Source: Lachnospiraceae bacterium UBA7784 (lineage in GTDB: Bacteria; Bacillota; Clostridia; Lachnospirales; Lachnospiraceae). From it: 18,030 bases of DNA. The notes under the pieces were generated by a model, which saw nothing but the letters and a program-made list of their open reading frames with translations, made no database searches and was not told where the DNA came from. The translations under genes and the position numbers were made by a program. The stretch's first letter is position 1; each line of letters begins with the position of its first letter. Location: NCBI GenBank assembly GCA_002480925.1, contig DLDA01000054.1, forward strand, positions 1 through 18,030. The letters are read 5' to 3'. Below, one piece after another: positions 7,002 to 15,434 of the stretch.

Positions 7002-8390
7002 CTAAAGCCTTGCCAGAATACCTGTTGACTGCATAAAGAGCGCAACCATTATTACCGGACAGACGAACCTTACCATTATTATATAGAGCTTTTTCCTGCG
7101 GAATTTCACACCACTTGATTCTATCTCATCAGTGATCCAGTCTGGTCCTACTATCCAGCCTATCAGGATCGTTGACAGAAGTGATATAAACGGCATCATG
7201 ACTGAATTGGAAACATAGTCCATCAGGTCAAGAAGCTGTCCTGTGCTTCCATTCGGAAGAGGTATCTCACAGTAGAATACGCTGTAGCCTAAGGCTATAA
7301 CGACCGAGGCTATCGTATATATGATTCCCAGTGCCAGTGTCGTTGAATGTCTTTTTGTATGGAAGACCTCCATACAGTTGGCCGCTATCGCCTCAAGCAC
7401 CGAAATGCAGGAGGTAAGAGTTGCAAATGAGGCCATTATGAAAAAAGCAGCACCGACTACGTTTCCTACAGCTCCCATCGAGGCAAAGACCTTTGGAAGA
7501 GAAATAAACATTAGTCCCGGACCGGCATTCATTCCTTTAAGTCCTGAAAAGGTAAATACTGCTGGTATTATTGCCATTCCAGCAAGAAGAGCGACTCCTG
7601 TATCAAAGATCTCTATCTGTCCTACTGCCTTATTGAGATCGACATCCTTTTTTACATAGGATCCATAGGTGATCATTATTCCCATTGATACTGAAAGGGA
7701 GAAAAAGAGCTGGCTCATAGCATCGAGAAGGACTGCCATGAATTTTTTTATCGTAAGTTCCTTTATATCAGGAGTAATATATACGAGAAAGCCCCTAAGG
7801 CCTGTACGATCTCCATGTTTAATAAAAAGTGAATAAAAAGCCACAAAAACTATCAGCACCAGAAGTACAGGCATCATGAACTTAGAGCAGGCCTCGATCC
7901 CATTTTCAACGCCCCTGTATATGATTATAGCTGTGATCACCATAAAAATGACCGCATAGATTACCGACTGGATTGGATCACTTATAAACGACTGGAAATA
8001 GCCGTCCTCAGCTGCTGATCCTCCCTGTCCGAAAATAAAGGCAACCATATACTTTGTGATCCATCCGCCTATTACTGCATAATAGGTCATTATCACTACC
8101 GGTACAAGAAAAGTGAGGACACCTAGAAATTTCCATTTATGGCGCATCTTTTCATATGCACCTATGGCACTTTTCCCTGTCTTTCTTCCGATTGTGATAT
8201 CACTTGTAAGAAGGGTAAATCCAAATGTTAGAACTAAAATAAGATAGATAATGAGGAATAATCCTCCCCCGTCCTTTGCCGCAAGATATGGAAATCTCCA
8301 TAGATTTCCCACACCGACAGCGCTGCCGGCCGCTGCAAGAACAAAACCGAGCTGCCCGGTAAAGGAGCTTTTCTTTTCTTTCTTTTCCAT
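7002..8390 (-). CDS. Neurotransmitter:sodium symporter-family transporter
   Basis: Sodium-coupled transporter of the NSS/SNF (LeuT-like) family in the cytoplasmic membrane, normally importing amino acids or related amines. The first membrane helix carries the family signature AAGSAVGVGNLWRFPY, with residues equivalent to LeuT Ala22, Asn27 and Arg30 at the sodium and gate positions, followed by the conserved AAKDGGG. The rest is a run of about eleven or twelve hydrophobic segments. The length of 462 residues fits bacterial members. Two ATG codons are adjacent; the second (8390) is 6 nt from the AAAGGA site and is preferred over 8393. It has its own extended -10 promoter and is followed by the AraC-family gene. 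The substrate cannot be assigned. Confidence 0.92.
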   Translation of the reverse strand: MEKKEKKSSFTGQLGFVLAAAGSAVGVGNLWRFPYLAAKDGGGLFLIIYLILVLTFGFTLLTSDITIGRKTGKSAIGAYEKMRHKWKFLGVLTFLVPVVIMTYYAVIGGWITKYMVAFIFGQGGSAAEDGYFQSFISDPIQSVIYAVIFMVITAIIIYRGVENGIEACSKFMMPVLLVLIVFVAFYSLFIKHGDRTGLRGFLVYITPDIKELTIKKFMAVLLDAMSQLFFSLSVSMGIMITYGSYVKKDVDLNKAVGQIEIFDTGVALLAGMAIIPAVFTFSGLKGMNAGPGLMFISLPKVFASMGAVGNVVGAAFFIMASFATLTSCISVLEAIAANCMEVFHTKRHSTTLALGIIYTIASVVIALGYSVFYCEIPLPNGSTGQLLDLMDYVSNSVMMPFISLLSTILIGWIVGPDWITDEIESSGVKFRRKKLYIIMVRFVCPVIMVALFMQSTGILARL

Positions 8391-8430
8391 CATGTTTCCT
8401 TTCTATAGACGGGATTTTGGTGATGGAAAG

Positions 8431-8439
8431 ATTATATCA
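8431..8439 (-). promoter_or_regulatory. Promoter of the symporter-AraC unit (extended -10)
   Basis: A perfect TATAAT (8431-8436) preceded by TGA gives an extended -10 on the minus strand. No recognisable -35 lies 16-18 bp upstream; that space is a C-rich stretch, G-rich on the plus strand. Predicted transcription starts near 8424, leaving a leader of about 33 nt. Confidence 0.6.
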
Positions 8440-8445
8440 TATTTA

Positions 8446-8468
8446 GGGGTTTGGGGATAGGGGTCAGG
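8446..8468 (+). other. G-run cluster, possible G-quadruplex
   Basis: On the plus strand three GGGG runs (8446-8449, 8453-8456, 8460-8463) are separated by three-base loops, and a fourth run, GG, follows after TCA. This could form a two-layer G-quadruplex, or a better one with the fourth strand incomplete. It lies in the short gap between the atpC stop and the symporter -10. The bases are seen; folding is inference. Confidence 0.4.
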
Positions 8469-8478
8469 CCCTCATCCC
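8454..8478 (-). promoter_or_regulatory. Hairpin overlapping the end of atpC, no U-tract
   Basis: The minus-strand RNA can pair GGGAUG-A-GGG with CCC-C-UAUCCC (nine pairs including one G-U, one A-C mismatch, five-base CCUGA loop). The stop codon of atpC lies inside the 5' arm. It is the only structure at the end of the ATP synthase operon, but it lacks the U-run of an intrinsic terminator, so termination may be partial or Rho-dependent. Confidence 0.45.
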
Positions 8479-8909
8479 TCACCTTTCTTCTTCGCTGCTG
8501 CCAGCCTTGCCATCGCTCTCGCGAGCGAAGCTCTCGAATGGTAATACTCCTGGATACTCTGCTTCTGACGCAGCTTCTCCCTGGCGCGTTCCTCTGCCTC
8601 CCTGGCACGACGCACATCGATCTCCTCAGGTCTTTCGCATGACTCTACAATGATAGTCACACGGTTATTTATGACCTCGGCGAAGCCTATGCCGGCAAGA
8701 CCGGTTATTACCTGGCCCTTGCTTATATCAGCGCCGTTTCCGGCGTTAAGAGCAGGAGTGATCTCTATTTCTCCTTCATTTAATGCAATAACCATATTCT
8801 CATGATGAGAAAGGATCTGCTCCCTTCCGTCATGAGACTGGAAATTTACCGAATCAGCAAAGCCGGCGTAGAAGGTCTTGTCGGCGGCAATTACCTTAAG
8901 ATAGAACAT
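8472..8909 (-). CDS. atpC: F1Fo ATP synthase epsilon subunit
   Basis: Central-stalk subunit of F1 that links gamma to the c ring and can inhibit ATP hydrolysis through its C-terminal helices. The product is 145 residues: an N-terminal beta-sandwich (about 1-85, with MFYLKVIAADKTFYAG and the QILSHHENMV stretch) and a C-terminal helical hairpin (about 90-145) rich in Arg, Glu and Ala. It ends in a basic KKKGEG tail that overlaps a G-rich sequence. The AGGAGG site is embedded in the last codons of atpD, whose TGA is one base before this ATG, so expression is tightly coupled. It is the last gene of the atp operon. Confidence 0.95.
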   Translation of the reverse strand: MFYLKVIAADKTFYAGFADSVNFQSHDGREQILSHHENMVIALNEGEIEITPALNAGNGADISKGQVITGLAGIGFAEVINNRVTIIVESCERPEEIDVRRAREAEERAREKLRQKQSIQEYYHSRASLARAMARLAAAKKKGEG

Positions 8910-8910
8910 T

Positions 8911-10317
<1,407 letters not shown>

Positions 10318-10343
10318 TCAGAGATCCATGTGCTGGCAAAGGG

Positions 10344-11243
10344 CTATCTGCTTTCAGCCTGGGCTCTTGCTCCTGCAACTATCTCTGTTATCTCCTGGGT
10401 TATGGCTGCCTGTCTGGCGCGGTTATACTCAGTGCTTAGTGACTTAAGCATCTCATCGCCCGCATCAGTAGCAGCCTGCATAGCTGTCATTCTGGCATTC
10501 TGCTCGCAGCAGAAGGACTCGACTAAAGCTCCATATACGAAGCCTGTCACGTATTCAGGAGCTATCCTTCTCATCACATCCTCCGGCGACGGAACGAATT
10601 TGATCGTCTCCACCGGAACGTCAGCCAGGATACGAGCCGCATTTGGATCGATGAAGCTTTCCCTCCTCAGAGGAAGAAGCTGCCTGACCTCAGTTGTCTC
10701 AGTCAGAGCATTTTCCATTCTGGTATAGATCATAATGATCTTATCTACCCTGTGCTCAAGATAATCATCTACGAGCTGCTCTGTTATCCTTCTGGCTCTT
10801 GAAAGATTAGGGTCCTGCACGACATAGTTGAATTCCTTGTCGATCTCGACTCCACGGGACTCGAGATAATGTTCTCCGATCTGTCCCATGCAGTATACCC
10901 TTGAATCCTTGTACTTCAAAAGCTCCTGGTCCATGATCTTTATGACATTGTGATTATAGGCTCCTGCCAGTCCCTTATCTGCTGTAACGACCAGAATACC
11001 GGCCTTCTTGTCTGTATCATCCTTATCTTCATTATCATAGAAGAACGGACTCTTCATATCCGGAGCGTGACGAAGCATTCGTGTAACCGCACTCTGAAGA
11101 GAATAGAAGAAGGGCTCTGTGTCAGCCAGCGATTTTTTAGCCTTTTTCAGCTTTGATGAGGAGATCAGATACATGGCGTTGGTGATCTTTAATGTATCAC
11201 GCACGCTTGATATCCTCTCCTTGATTTCCTTGGTTGAAGGCAT
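10344..11243 (-). CDS. atpG: F1Fo ATP synthase gamma subunit
   Basis: Rotor shaft of F1 that turns inside the alpha3beta3 ring. The 299-residue protein has the expected N-terminal helix (MPSTKEIKERISSVRDTLKI) and C-terminal helix (residues about 255-299), which together form the central coiled coil. Between them lies a Rossmann-like domain with the DKGLAGAYN motif. Length is near the usual 285-295. The ATG follows GAGGTGAT, which overlaps the atpA stop; the gap is 6 nt, consistent with coupled translation from atpA. Confidence 0.97.
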   Translation of the reverse strand: MPSTKEIKERISSVRDTLKITNAMYLISSSKLKKAKKSLADTEPFFYSLQSAVTRMLRHAPDMKSPFFYDNEDKDDTDKKAGILVVTADKGLAGAYNHNVIKIMDQELLKYKDSRVYCMGQIGEHYLESRGVEIDKEFNYVVQDPNLSRARRITEQLVDDYLEHRVDKIIMIYTRMENALTETTEVRQLLPLRRESFIDPNAARILADVPVETIKFVPSPEDVMRRIAPEYVTGFVYGALVESFCCEQNARMTAMQAATDAGDEMLKSLSTEYNRARQAAITQEITEIVAGARAQAESR

Positions 11244-11249
11244 CAGCTA

Positions 11250-12755
11250 TCACCTCGATGCTTTATATGCGTTTGCGGCATCAATTATCCGCTTCCTTAT
11301 ATCATCGGTAAGCTCTTTCTTTTCAGCAAGAGTATTGTAGGCGTCAGCGGCATTATCCCTTACAGCAAAAATCACATCCTGCTGCAGCTTCTTGACATCC
11401 TTCTTTTCGACATCATCGAAGAACTTCTCCTGAGCAAGCACTAATGTGATGACCTCATCCGCCATTGAAAGAGGATGATTTAGAGGCTGCTTTAAAAGCT
11501 CCATAAGTGCATTACCATGAGCCAGCTGTGCCTTGGTGTTGTCATCAAGGTCTGATGAGAACTGGGTGAATACCTCAAGCTCCCTGTACTGCGCAAGATC
11601 GATTCTTATGGTACCACTGGCCTTCTTCATGGCCTTTGTCTGAGCGGCTCCGCCGACACGGGATACCGAAAGTCCTACATTTACCGCAGGACGCTGGCCT
11701 TCAAAGAAGAGCCTGGTCTCGAGGAAAATCTGTCCATCTGTGATCGAAATGACATTTGTAGGAATATATGCCGATACATCGCCGTCCTGAGTCTCTATTA
11801 TAGGAAGGGCCGTTATGGATCCGCCTCCCTTTTCGTCTGAAAGCTTTGCACATCTCTCGAGAAGTCTTGAATGAAGATAGAAGACATCTCCCGGATAAGC
11901 CTCACGTCCTGGAGACCTGCCTAAGAGAAGCGAGATTGCACGGTAAGCAACTGCGTGCTTGGAAAGATCATCATAGATGATCAGCACGTCCTTTCCCTGA
12001 TCCATGAAATGCTCTGCCATAGAGGTGGCTGCATAAGGAGCTATGTACTGGCAGGCAACAGGATCAGACGCTGTAGCGGCAACGACAACGGTATAATCCA
12101 TAGCGTCACATTTTCTTAAGTTGTTTACAACTCTTGCGATCGTAGATGCCTTCTGACCTATTGCTGCATAGATGCAGATGACCCCTTTGCCCTTCTGGTT
12201 GATCATAGTGTCAGTAGCGATCGAGGTCTTTCCTGTCTGTCTGTCTCCGATTATAAGCTCACGCTGTCCACGTCCTATTGGAAACATGGAGTCGATCGAG
12301 AGGATTCCTGTCTCAAGTGGAGTGTCGACAGACTTTCTGTCTATGATACCAGGAGCCTCATGCTCGATCGGACGGTATTCGTCCTCCTTTATCTCTCCCT
12401 CTCCGTCAATAGGTTCTCCAAGGGCATTTATAACCCTTCCAAGAAACGCGTCTCCAGTAGGGATTCCGGCTCTCTTGCCTGTACGAGCCACCCGGCTTCC
12501 CTCATGGATGCCGCTGTCGCGTCCGAACAGGATCACGCCGATCTCGTGTTCCTTGATATCAAGGACCATAGCCTTGACACCGTTATCAAAGACCACTATC
12601 TCACCATACTGGGCATGATCGATACCATATATCCTGGCTATTCCGTCTCCGACACTTATGACAGACCCTGTCTCCTTAGCCTGGAAATCAGCATCAAAAT
12701 TCTCTATTTCACTCTTGATGATGGAGATAATATCGGTAGCGCTGATTGCTGCCAT
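11250..12755 (-). CDS. atpA: F1Fo ATP synthase alpha subunit
   Basis: Non-catalytic nucleotide-binding subunit of F1 that alternates with beta. From the ATG at 12755 it is 501 residues, standard for the family. The P-loop GDRQTGKT is at 170-177, and SVSRVGGAAQTKAMKK carries the arginine finger. GGGSITALPIIETQDGDVSAYIPTNVISITDGQ-type sequence follows the family pattern. I prefer this ATG because GGGAGG lies 8 nt upstream; the open frame extends three codons to a GTG at 12764 that has no usable site and would overlap the atpH stop. The gap to atpH is then 5 nt. Confidence 0.97.
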   Translation of the reverse strand: MAAISATDIISIIKSEIENFDADFQAKETGSVISVGDGIARIYGIDHAQYGEIVVFDNGVKAMVLDIKEHEIGVILFGRDSGIHEGSRVARTGKRAGIPTGDAFLGRVINALGEPIDGEGEIKEDEYRPIEHEAPGIIDRKSVDTPLETGILSIDSMFPIGRGQRELIIGDRQTGKTSIATDTMINQKGKGVICIYAAIGQKASTIARVVNNLRKCDAMDYTVVVAATASDPVACQYIAPYAATSMAEHFMDQGKDVLIIYDDLSKHAVAYRAISLLLGRSPGREAYPGDVFYLHSRLLERCAKLSDEKGGGSITALPIIETQDGDVSAYIPTNVISITDGQIFLETRLFFEGQRPAVNVGLSVSRVGGAAQTKAMKKASGTIRIDLAQYRELEVFTQFSSDLDDNTKAQLAHGNALMELLKQPLNHPLSMADEVITLVLAQEKFFDDVEKKDVKKLQQDVIFAVRDNAADAYNTLAEKKELTDDIRKRIIDAANAYKASR

Positions 12756-12760
12756 GATCT

Positions 12761-13285
12761 TCACCTCCCGTTAATTCTATCTTCCAATTGTTTCAACTGT
12801 CCTTTGTAGCTGTGGTCTATCTCATAGCCATTACATCTTACGATATAGCCTCCTATTAGTGAGGGATCAGGCATTAGGCAGAAACGGAACTGCTTTCCCG
12901 GAAAAAGCTCCATAAGCTCCTTCTTAGCCTTTTTCTCACCTGAGACAATATCCTCTTCTTTTGCATAGCAAAGCTCGGCATCAAGAAAACCAGCCTTCTG
13001 ATCCTCTATCCGGATGTATTCACGGATAATATCCGCAAGCAGGCCTTCATTATGATTTCTTATCATTACTATAAGAAAGTCCGTAAATAGCTTTGAACGG
13101 CCTGCCTTCTTTGAGATCTGTCTCTCGACATCCTCCTTAACCCTGCTTGGAATCACCGGGCTTTTCATAAAGTTCTGATACTCATTCAGTGAATCAGTCT
13201 CGCGCAGATATTCAAGGATCTCTTCCCTGTCGATCGAAAGCTGTGAAAGGACAATAGCATTATTACGAATTCTTTCCTGCTGCAT
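12761..13285 (-). CDS. atpH: F1Fo ATP synthase delta subunit
   Basis: Peripheral-stalk protein (OSCP homologue) joining the top of F1 to the b subunits. At about 174 residues it has the expected helical N-terminal domain (DREEILEYLRETDSLNEYQNFM, FLIVMIRNHNEGLLADI) and C-terminal segment with DPSLIGGYIVRCNGYEIDHS and KGQLKQLEDRI. The family is weakly conserved, but those C-terminal motifs and the operon position settle it. The ATG at 13285 has GGTGA at 5 nt; a GTG at 13294 has GGAG at 7 nt and is a possible alternative three codons longer. Either way the gene begins inside the end of atpF, so translation is coupled. Confidence 0.95.
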   Translation of the reverse strand: MQQERIRNNAIVLSQLSIDREEILEYLRETDSLNEYQNFMKSPVIPSRVKEDVERQISKKAGRSKLFTDFLIVMIRNHNEGLLADIIREYIRIEDQKAGFLDAELCYAKEEDIVSGEKKAKKELMELFPGKQFRFCLMPDPSLIGGYIVRCNGYEIDHSYKGQLKQLEDRINGR

Positions 13286-13718
13286 CGCTCTCACCGCCGT
13301 TCTCCAGGATCCTCTTAGCAGCCATCATGGCAAGAGCGCTTATGGCCTCACGGCTCTCAGCGAGATTTCTCTCCTTGATATCCTTAGCGTCTATTCTTGC
13401 CTTATCTCTTATATGGTCTGCCTCGACTGAGGCCTCCTTTATCCTCCTGTCGTGGATCTTATCTGCCTCAAGGCGGGCCTCTCTTATGATCTTAGCCGCT
13501 TCTTGTTCTGCTGCATCCTGCTTTTGCATGTATTTCTTTTTTTCTTTTTCAGCATCCTGCTCGCGGCGTTCTGCCTCATCATACTTTTCCTTTATGTCGT
13601 CCTTTCTCTCGCTTATGACCTTCATCACACGCTTGAAAAGGAACTTGTCAAGGATCCAGTATATGACCAGTACGTTTACTATCGTAAACAGGATGTTAAA
13701 GAAATTGATCGAAAGCAT
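13263..13718 (-). CDS. atpF: F1Fo ATP synthase b subunit
   Basis: Membrane-anchored peripheral stalk of ATP synthase. The 151-residue protein has one N-terminal membrane helix (about 5-24, FFNILFTIVNVLVIYWILDK), then a long, highly charged helix (about 30-140) rich in Lys, Glu, Ala and Arg that forms the parallel coiled-coil dimer reaching F1. It is slightly shorter than the usual 155-170. AGGAGG is 5 nt before the ATG, and the gap to atpE is 12 nt. The last 23 bases overlap atpH. Antisense reading frames opposite it are shadows of the repetitive charged coding sequence. Confidence 0.96.
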   Translation of the reverse strand: MLSINFFNILFTIVNVLVIYWILDKFLFKRVMKVISERKDDIKEKYDEAERREQDAEKEKKKYMQKQDAAEQEAAKIIREARLEADKIHDRRIKEASVEADHIRDKARIDAKDIKERNLAESREAISALAMMAAKRILENGGESDAAGKNS

Positions 13719-13730
13719 AGGCGCCTCCTA

Positions 13731-13961
13731 TTATTTCAGGAACAGGATTATAAGCAGTGAGATAACGAATCCGTAAATAGCTGTTGCCTCTGCAAGAGCG
13801 CATCCTAAGAGAAGTGAGCTCTGGATCTTTCCGCTTGCCTCCGGCTGTCTTGCTATCGCATCAACTGCACTTGCTGTTGCCTTACCGATTCCAAGTCCTG
13901 CGCCGATACCTGTAAGAACTGCGATTCCGGCTCCGATTGCTACGAATAATGATGCTGTCAT
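13731..13961 (-). CDS. atpE: F1Fo ATP synthase c subunit (proteolipid ring)
   Basis: Ion-carrying rotor subunit in the membrane, 76 residues, two hydrophobic helices joined by the polar ARQPEA loop (37-42). The ion-binding carboxylate is Glu58 in GCALAEATAIYG. At the position equivalent to Gln32 of sodium-dependent c rings (for example Ilyobacter) there is Ile25, and the residue after Glu58 is Ala rather than Ser. Two sodium ligands are therefore absent, which points to proton coupling; this is inference from family knowledge. The ribosome site is AGGAGG, 8 nt before the ATG. It sits between atpB and atpF as in the classical operon. Confidence 0.97.
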   Translation of the reverse strand: MTASLFVAIGAGIAVLTGIGAGLGIGKATASAVDAIARQPEASGKIQSSLLLGCALAEATAIYGFVISLLIILFLK

Positions 13962-13979
13962 TTTATTTTCCTCCTAAAA

Positions 13980-14666
13980 TCATTCAACAGATTCTCTGAT
14001 AAACAGAGATGTAAGAAATACAAATACATAAGCCTGGATCAGGCCATCGAAGATATCAAAGTACAACGAAGCAAGCGCCGGGACCACTACCGGGACCACA
14101 AGCTTTAAAAGCTCCATTATAACAAAGGATCCGAGCACATTTCCGAAAAGTCGCATACACAGTGACAGTGGCCTGATAAATATCTCCAGGATATTTATAG
14201 GCGTGATCACCGGCATAGGCTCTGCGAAGCTGTGAAGGAACCTCTTTGGTCCCTTTTCGACAACCCCGCTCGCCTCTATCAGGATAATGCTCATAAGGGA
14301 AAGGGCGATCGTGACATTCATGTCCTTTGTAGGCGGTTTGAACCCTATTATGCCGATCAGGTTCGATATAGCTATGTATATAAGAACCGACAGCAGGTAA
14401 GGGACATACCGCTTTCCCTTCTCTCCGATTGTCTCTCCGAAGAAGTCAAACAGCTTCTCGACGCCGCTCTCAAGCAGCAGCTGTCTCTTTCTCGGGTGTT
14501 CCACGCTTAAGTTCCTCGTGAGCAGAAGACATATGACAAGGACTGCCGCCATTATGATCCATGTGAGTACCACAGATTCATAAACCGGAATACCTCCTAA
14601 CAGAGGTATCTTAAAGACCGTCCTTACATTAAGGTCTTCCTTCAGCGAAGTAACAAGCGTATTCAA
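13980..14666 (-). CDS. atpB: F1Fo ATP synthase a subunit
   Basis: Stator membrane subunit that forms the ion half-channels against the c ring. The 228-residue protein has five or six hydrophobic segments and the hallmark helix RPLSLCMRLFGN, in which Arg172 corresponds to the essential E. coli Arg210; Gln211 in the LIQAYVFVFLT segment corresponds to Gln252. The start is TTG at 14666, about 9 nt after AAAGGAAG; no in-frame ATG or GTG fits the family's N-terminus better. It is the first gene of the operon; no atpI-like gene precedes it, as the upstream 285 bp carry only regulatory sequence. Confidence 0.96.
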   Translation of the reverse strand: MNTLVTSLKEDLNVRTVFKIPLLGGIPVYESVVLTWIIMAAVLVICLLLTRNLSVEHPRKRQLLLESGVEKLFDFFGETIGEKGKRYVPYLLSVLIYIAISNLIGIIGFKPPTKDMNVTIALSLMSIILIEASGVVEKGPKRFLHSFAEPMPVITPINILEIFIRPLSLCMRLFGNVLGSFVIMELLKLVVPVVVPALASLYFDIFDGLIQAYVFVFLTSLFIRESVE

Positions 14667-14706
14667 AAGCGCTCACTTCCTTTCACATACTCTCAATTCC
14701 GAACGA

Positions 14707-14735
14707 ATTTTAATACAACGAAAAAATAAAGTCAA
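14707..14735 (-). promoter_or_regulatory. Promoter of the ATP synthase operon
   Basis: On the minus strand TTGACT (14730-14735) and TAAAAT (14707-14712) are separated by exactly 17 bp, each matching the sigma-A consensus at five of six positions. The sequence just upstream is very A/T rich, like an UP element. Predicted transcription begins near 14700, about 34 nt before the atpB start codon. Confidence 0.8.
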
Positions 14736-14885
14736 ATGAAATTTTTGTATATTTTGAACAAATTCGAGACTTCATTTTTGTGAAAAATTACCATTACACG
14801 TATATACGTTCAATATATTTTTGTCTTTTTTTAACAGCGTTAAAACCATTCATAAACACTTCTTAACGGTTCGGGTAATTATTAC
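14736..14885. other. A/T-rich upstream region with palindromes
   Basis: This non-coding stretch between the lysC terminator and the atp promoter has no plausible reading frame. It contains a perfect 12-bp palindrome ACGTATATACGT (14798-14809) and an inverted repeat TTTTAAC-AGC-GTTAAAA (14829-14845). A weak second promoter-like pair on the minus strand, TTGAAC (14808-14813) and TAATTT (14785-14790) at 17 bp, overlaps the palindrome. The elements could be regulator sites; their function is unknown. Confidence 0.4.
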
Positions 14886-14914
14886 AAAAAAATCAGGACC
14901 AGAGGTCCCGATTT
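14886..14914 (-). terminator. Intrinsic terminator of the hom-lysC operon
   Basis: The minus-strand RNA forms an 11-bp stem, AAAUCGGGACC with GGUCCUGAUUU (one G-U wobble), a three-base UCU loop and a run of seven U residues overlapping the stem end. It lies about 40 nt after the lysC stop codon. Confidence 0.92.
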
Positions 14915-14951
14915 TCTAATTTACATTGAAACAGTATTGAACCAGCAATGA

Positions 14952-15434
14952 TCAGTTATTGTCATCATCGATAAACTTATCGTGAACTGCTCTCATAGCA
15001 ACCTTCACATCATCGATATCTATAAGAACTGTGATCCTGATCTCTGAGGTAGAGATCATACGGATGTTTACTCCAACGTCATAGAGCGCCTCGAACATCT
15101 TTGCCGCAACCCCTGCATTGGACTGCATTCCAGCTCCTACTATAGAAAGCTTGGCAACGTTTTCCTCCTCAACAAGCTTCTGGAAGGTCAGACGGTCCTG
15201 ATTCTCCTTTAACAGATCGACAGCCTCCTTAGCCTGTGAATCATCTACAGTAAACGAAATATCCTTCGTGTCCTCACGGCCGATAGACTGGAGGATCATA
15301 TCTACATTTATATTCTTCTTTGCGAGAAGATCAAATACCTTGAATGCGATACCCGGCTCATTCTTTAATCCTATAAGAGCGATACGGTCTGCATCCTTAT
15401 CTACTGCAACTCCGCTTACCAGCATGCTTTCCAC
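14952..15434 (-). CDS. Probable internal aspartokinase beta subunit (in-frame start within lysC)
   Basis: Codon 245 of lysC is GTG and is preceded, at exactly 8 nt, by a perfect AAGGAGG (15443-15449). Translation from here would make a 160-residue protein consisting of the two ACT domains alone. In Bacillus subtilis aspartokinase II a beta subunit of about this size is made from an internal start in the same place of lysC and forms an alpha2beta2 enzyme. The ribosome site and codon are seen; its use here is inferred. The AAG GAG GTA codons also simply encode Lys-Glu-Val, so coincidence is possible. Confidence 0.55.
   Translation of the reverse strand: MESMLVSGVAVDKDADRIALIGLKNEPGIAFKVFDLLAKKNINVDMILQSIGREDTKDISFTVDDSQAKEAVDLLKENQDRLTFQKLVEEENVAKLSIVGAGMQSNAGVAAKMFEALYDVGVNIRMISTSEIRITVLIDIDDVKVAMRAVHDKFIDDDNN

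Noticed and set aside
8432..8617. Short minus-strand frame across the end of atpC
   Set aside because: It is out of frame with atpC, arginine-rich through codon shadowing, and runs over the G-run and promoter region with no plausible function.
12172..13776. Long plus-strand reading frames opposite atpA, atpH and atpF, up to about 149 residues
   Set aside because: They are antisense to clearly recognised genes, have low-complexity Ser/Leu/Ile-rich products and no family features; they arise from the codon use of the real genes.
14785..14813. Second promoter for the atp operon (TTGAAC, 17 bp, TAATTT)
   Set aside because: The matches are four and three of six, and chance pairs are common in such A/T-rich DNA; it is mentioned but not called as a feature.
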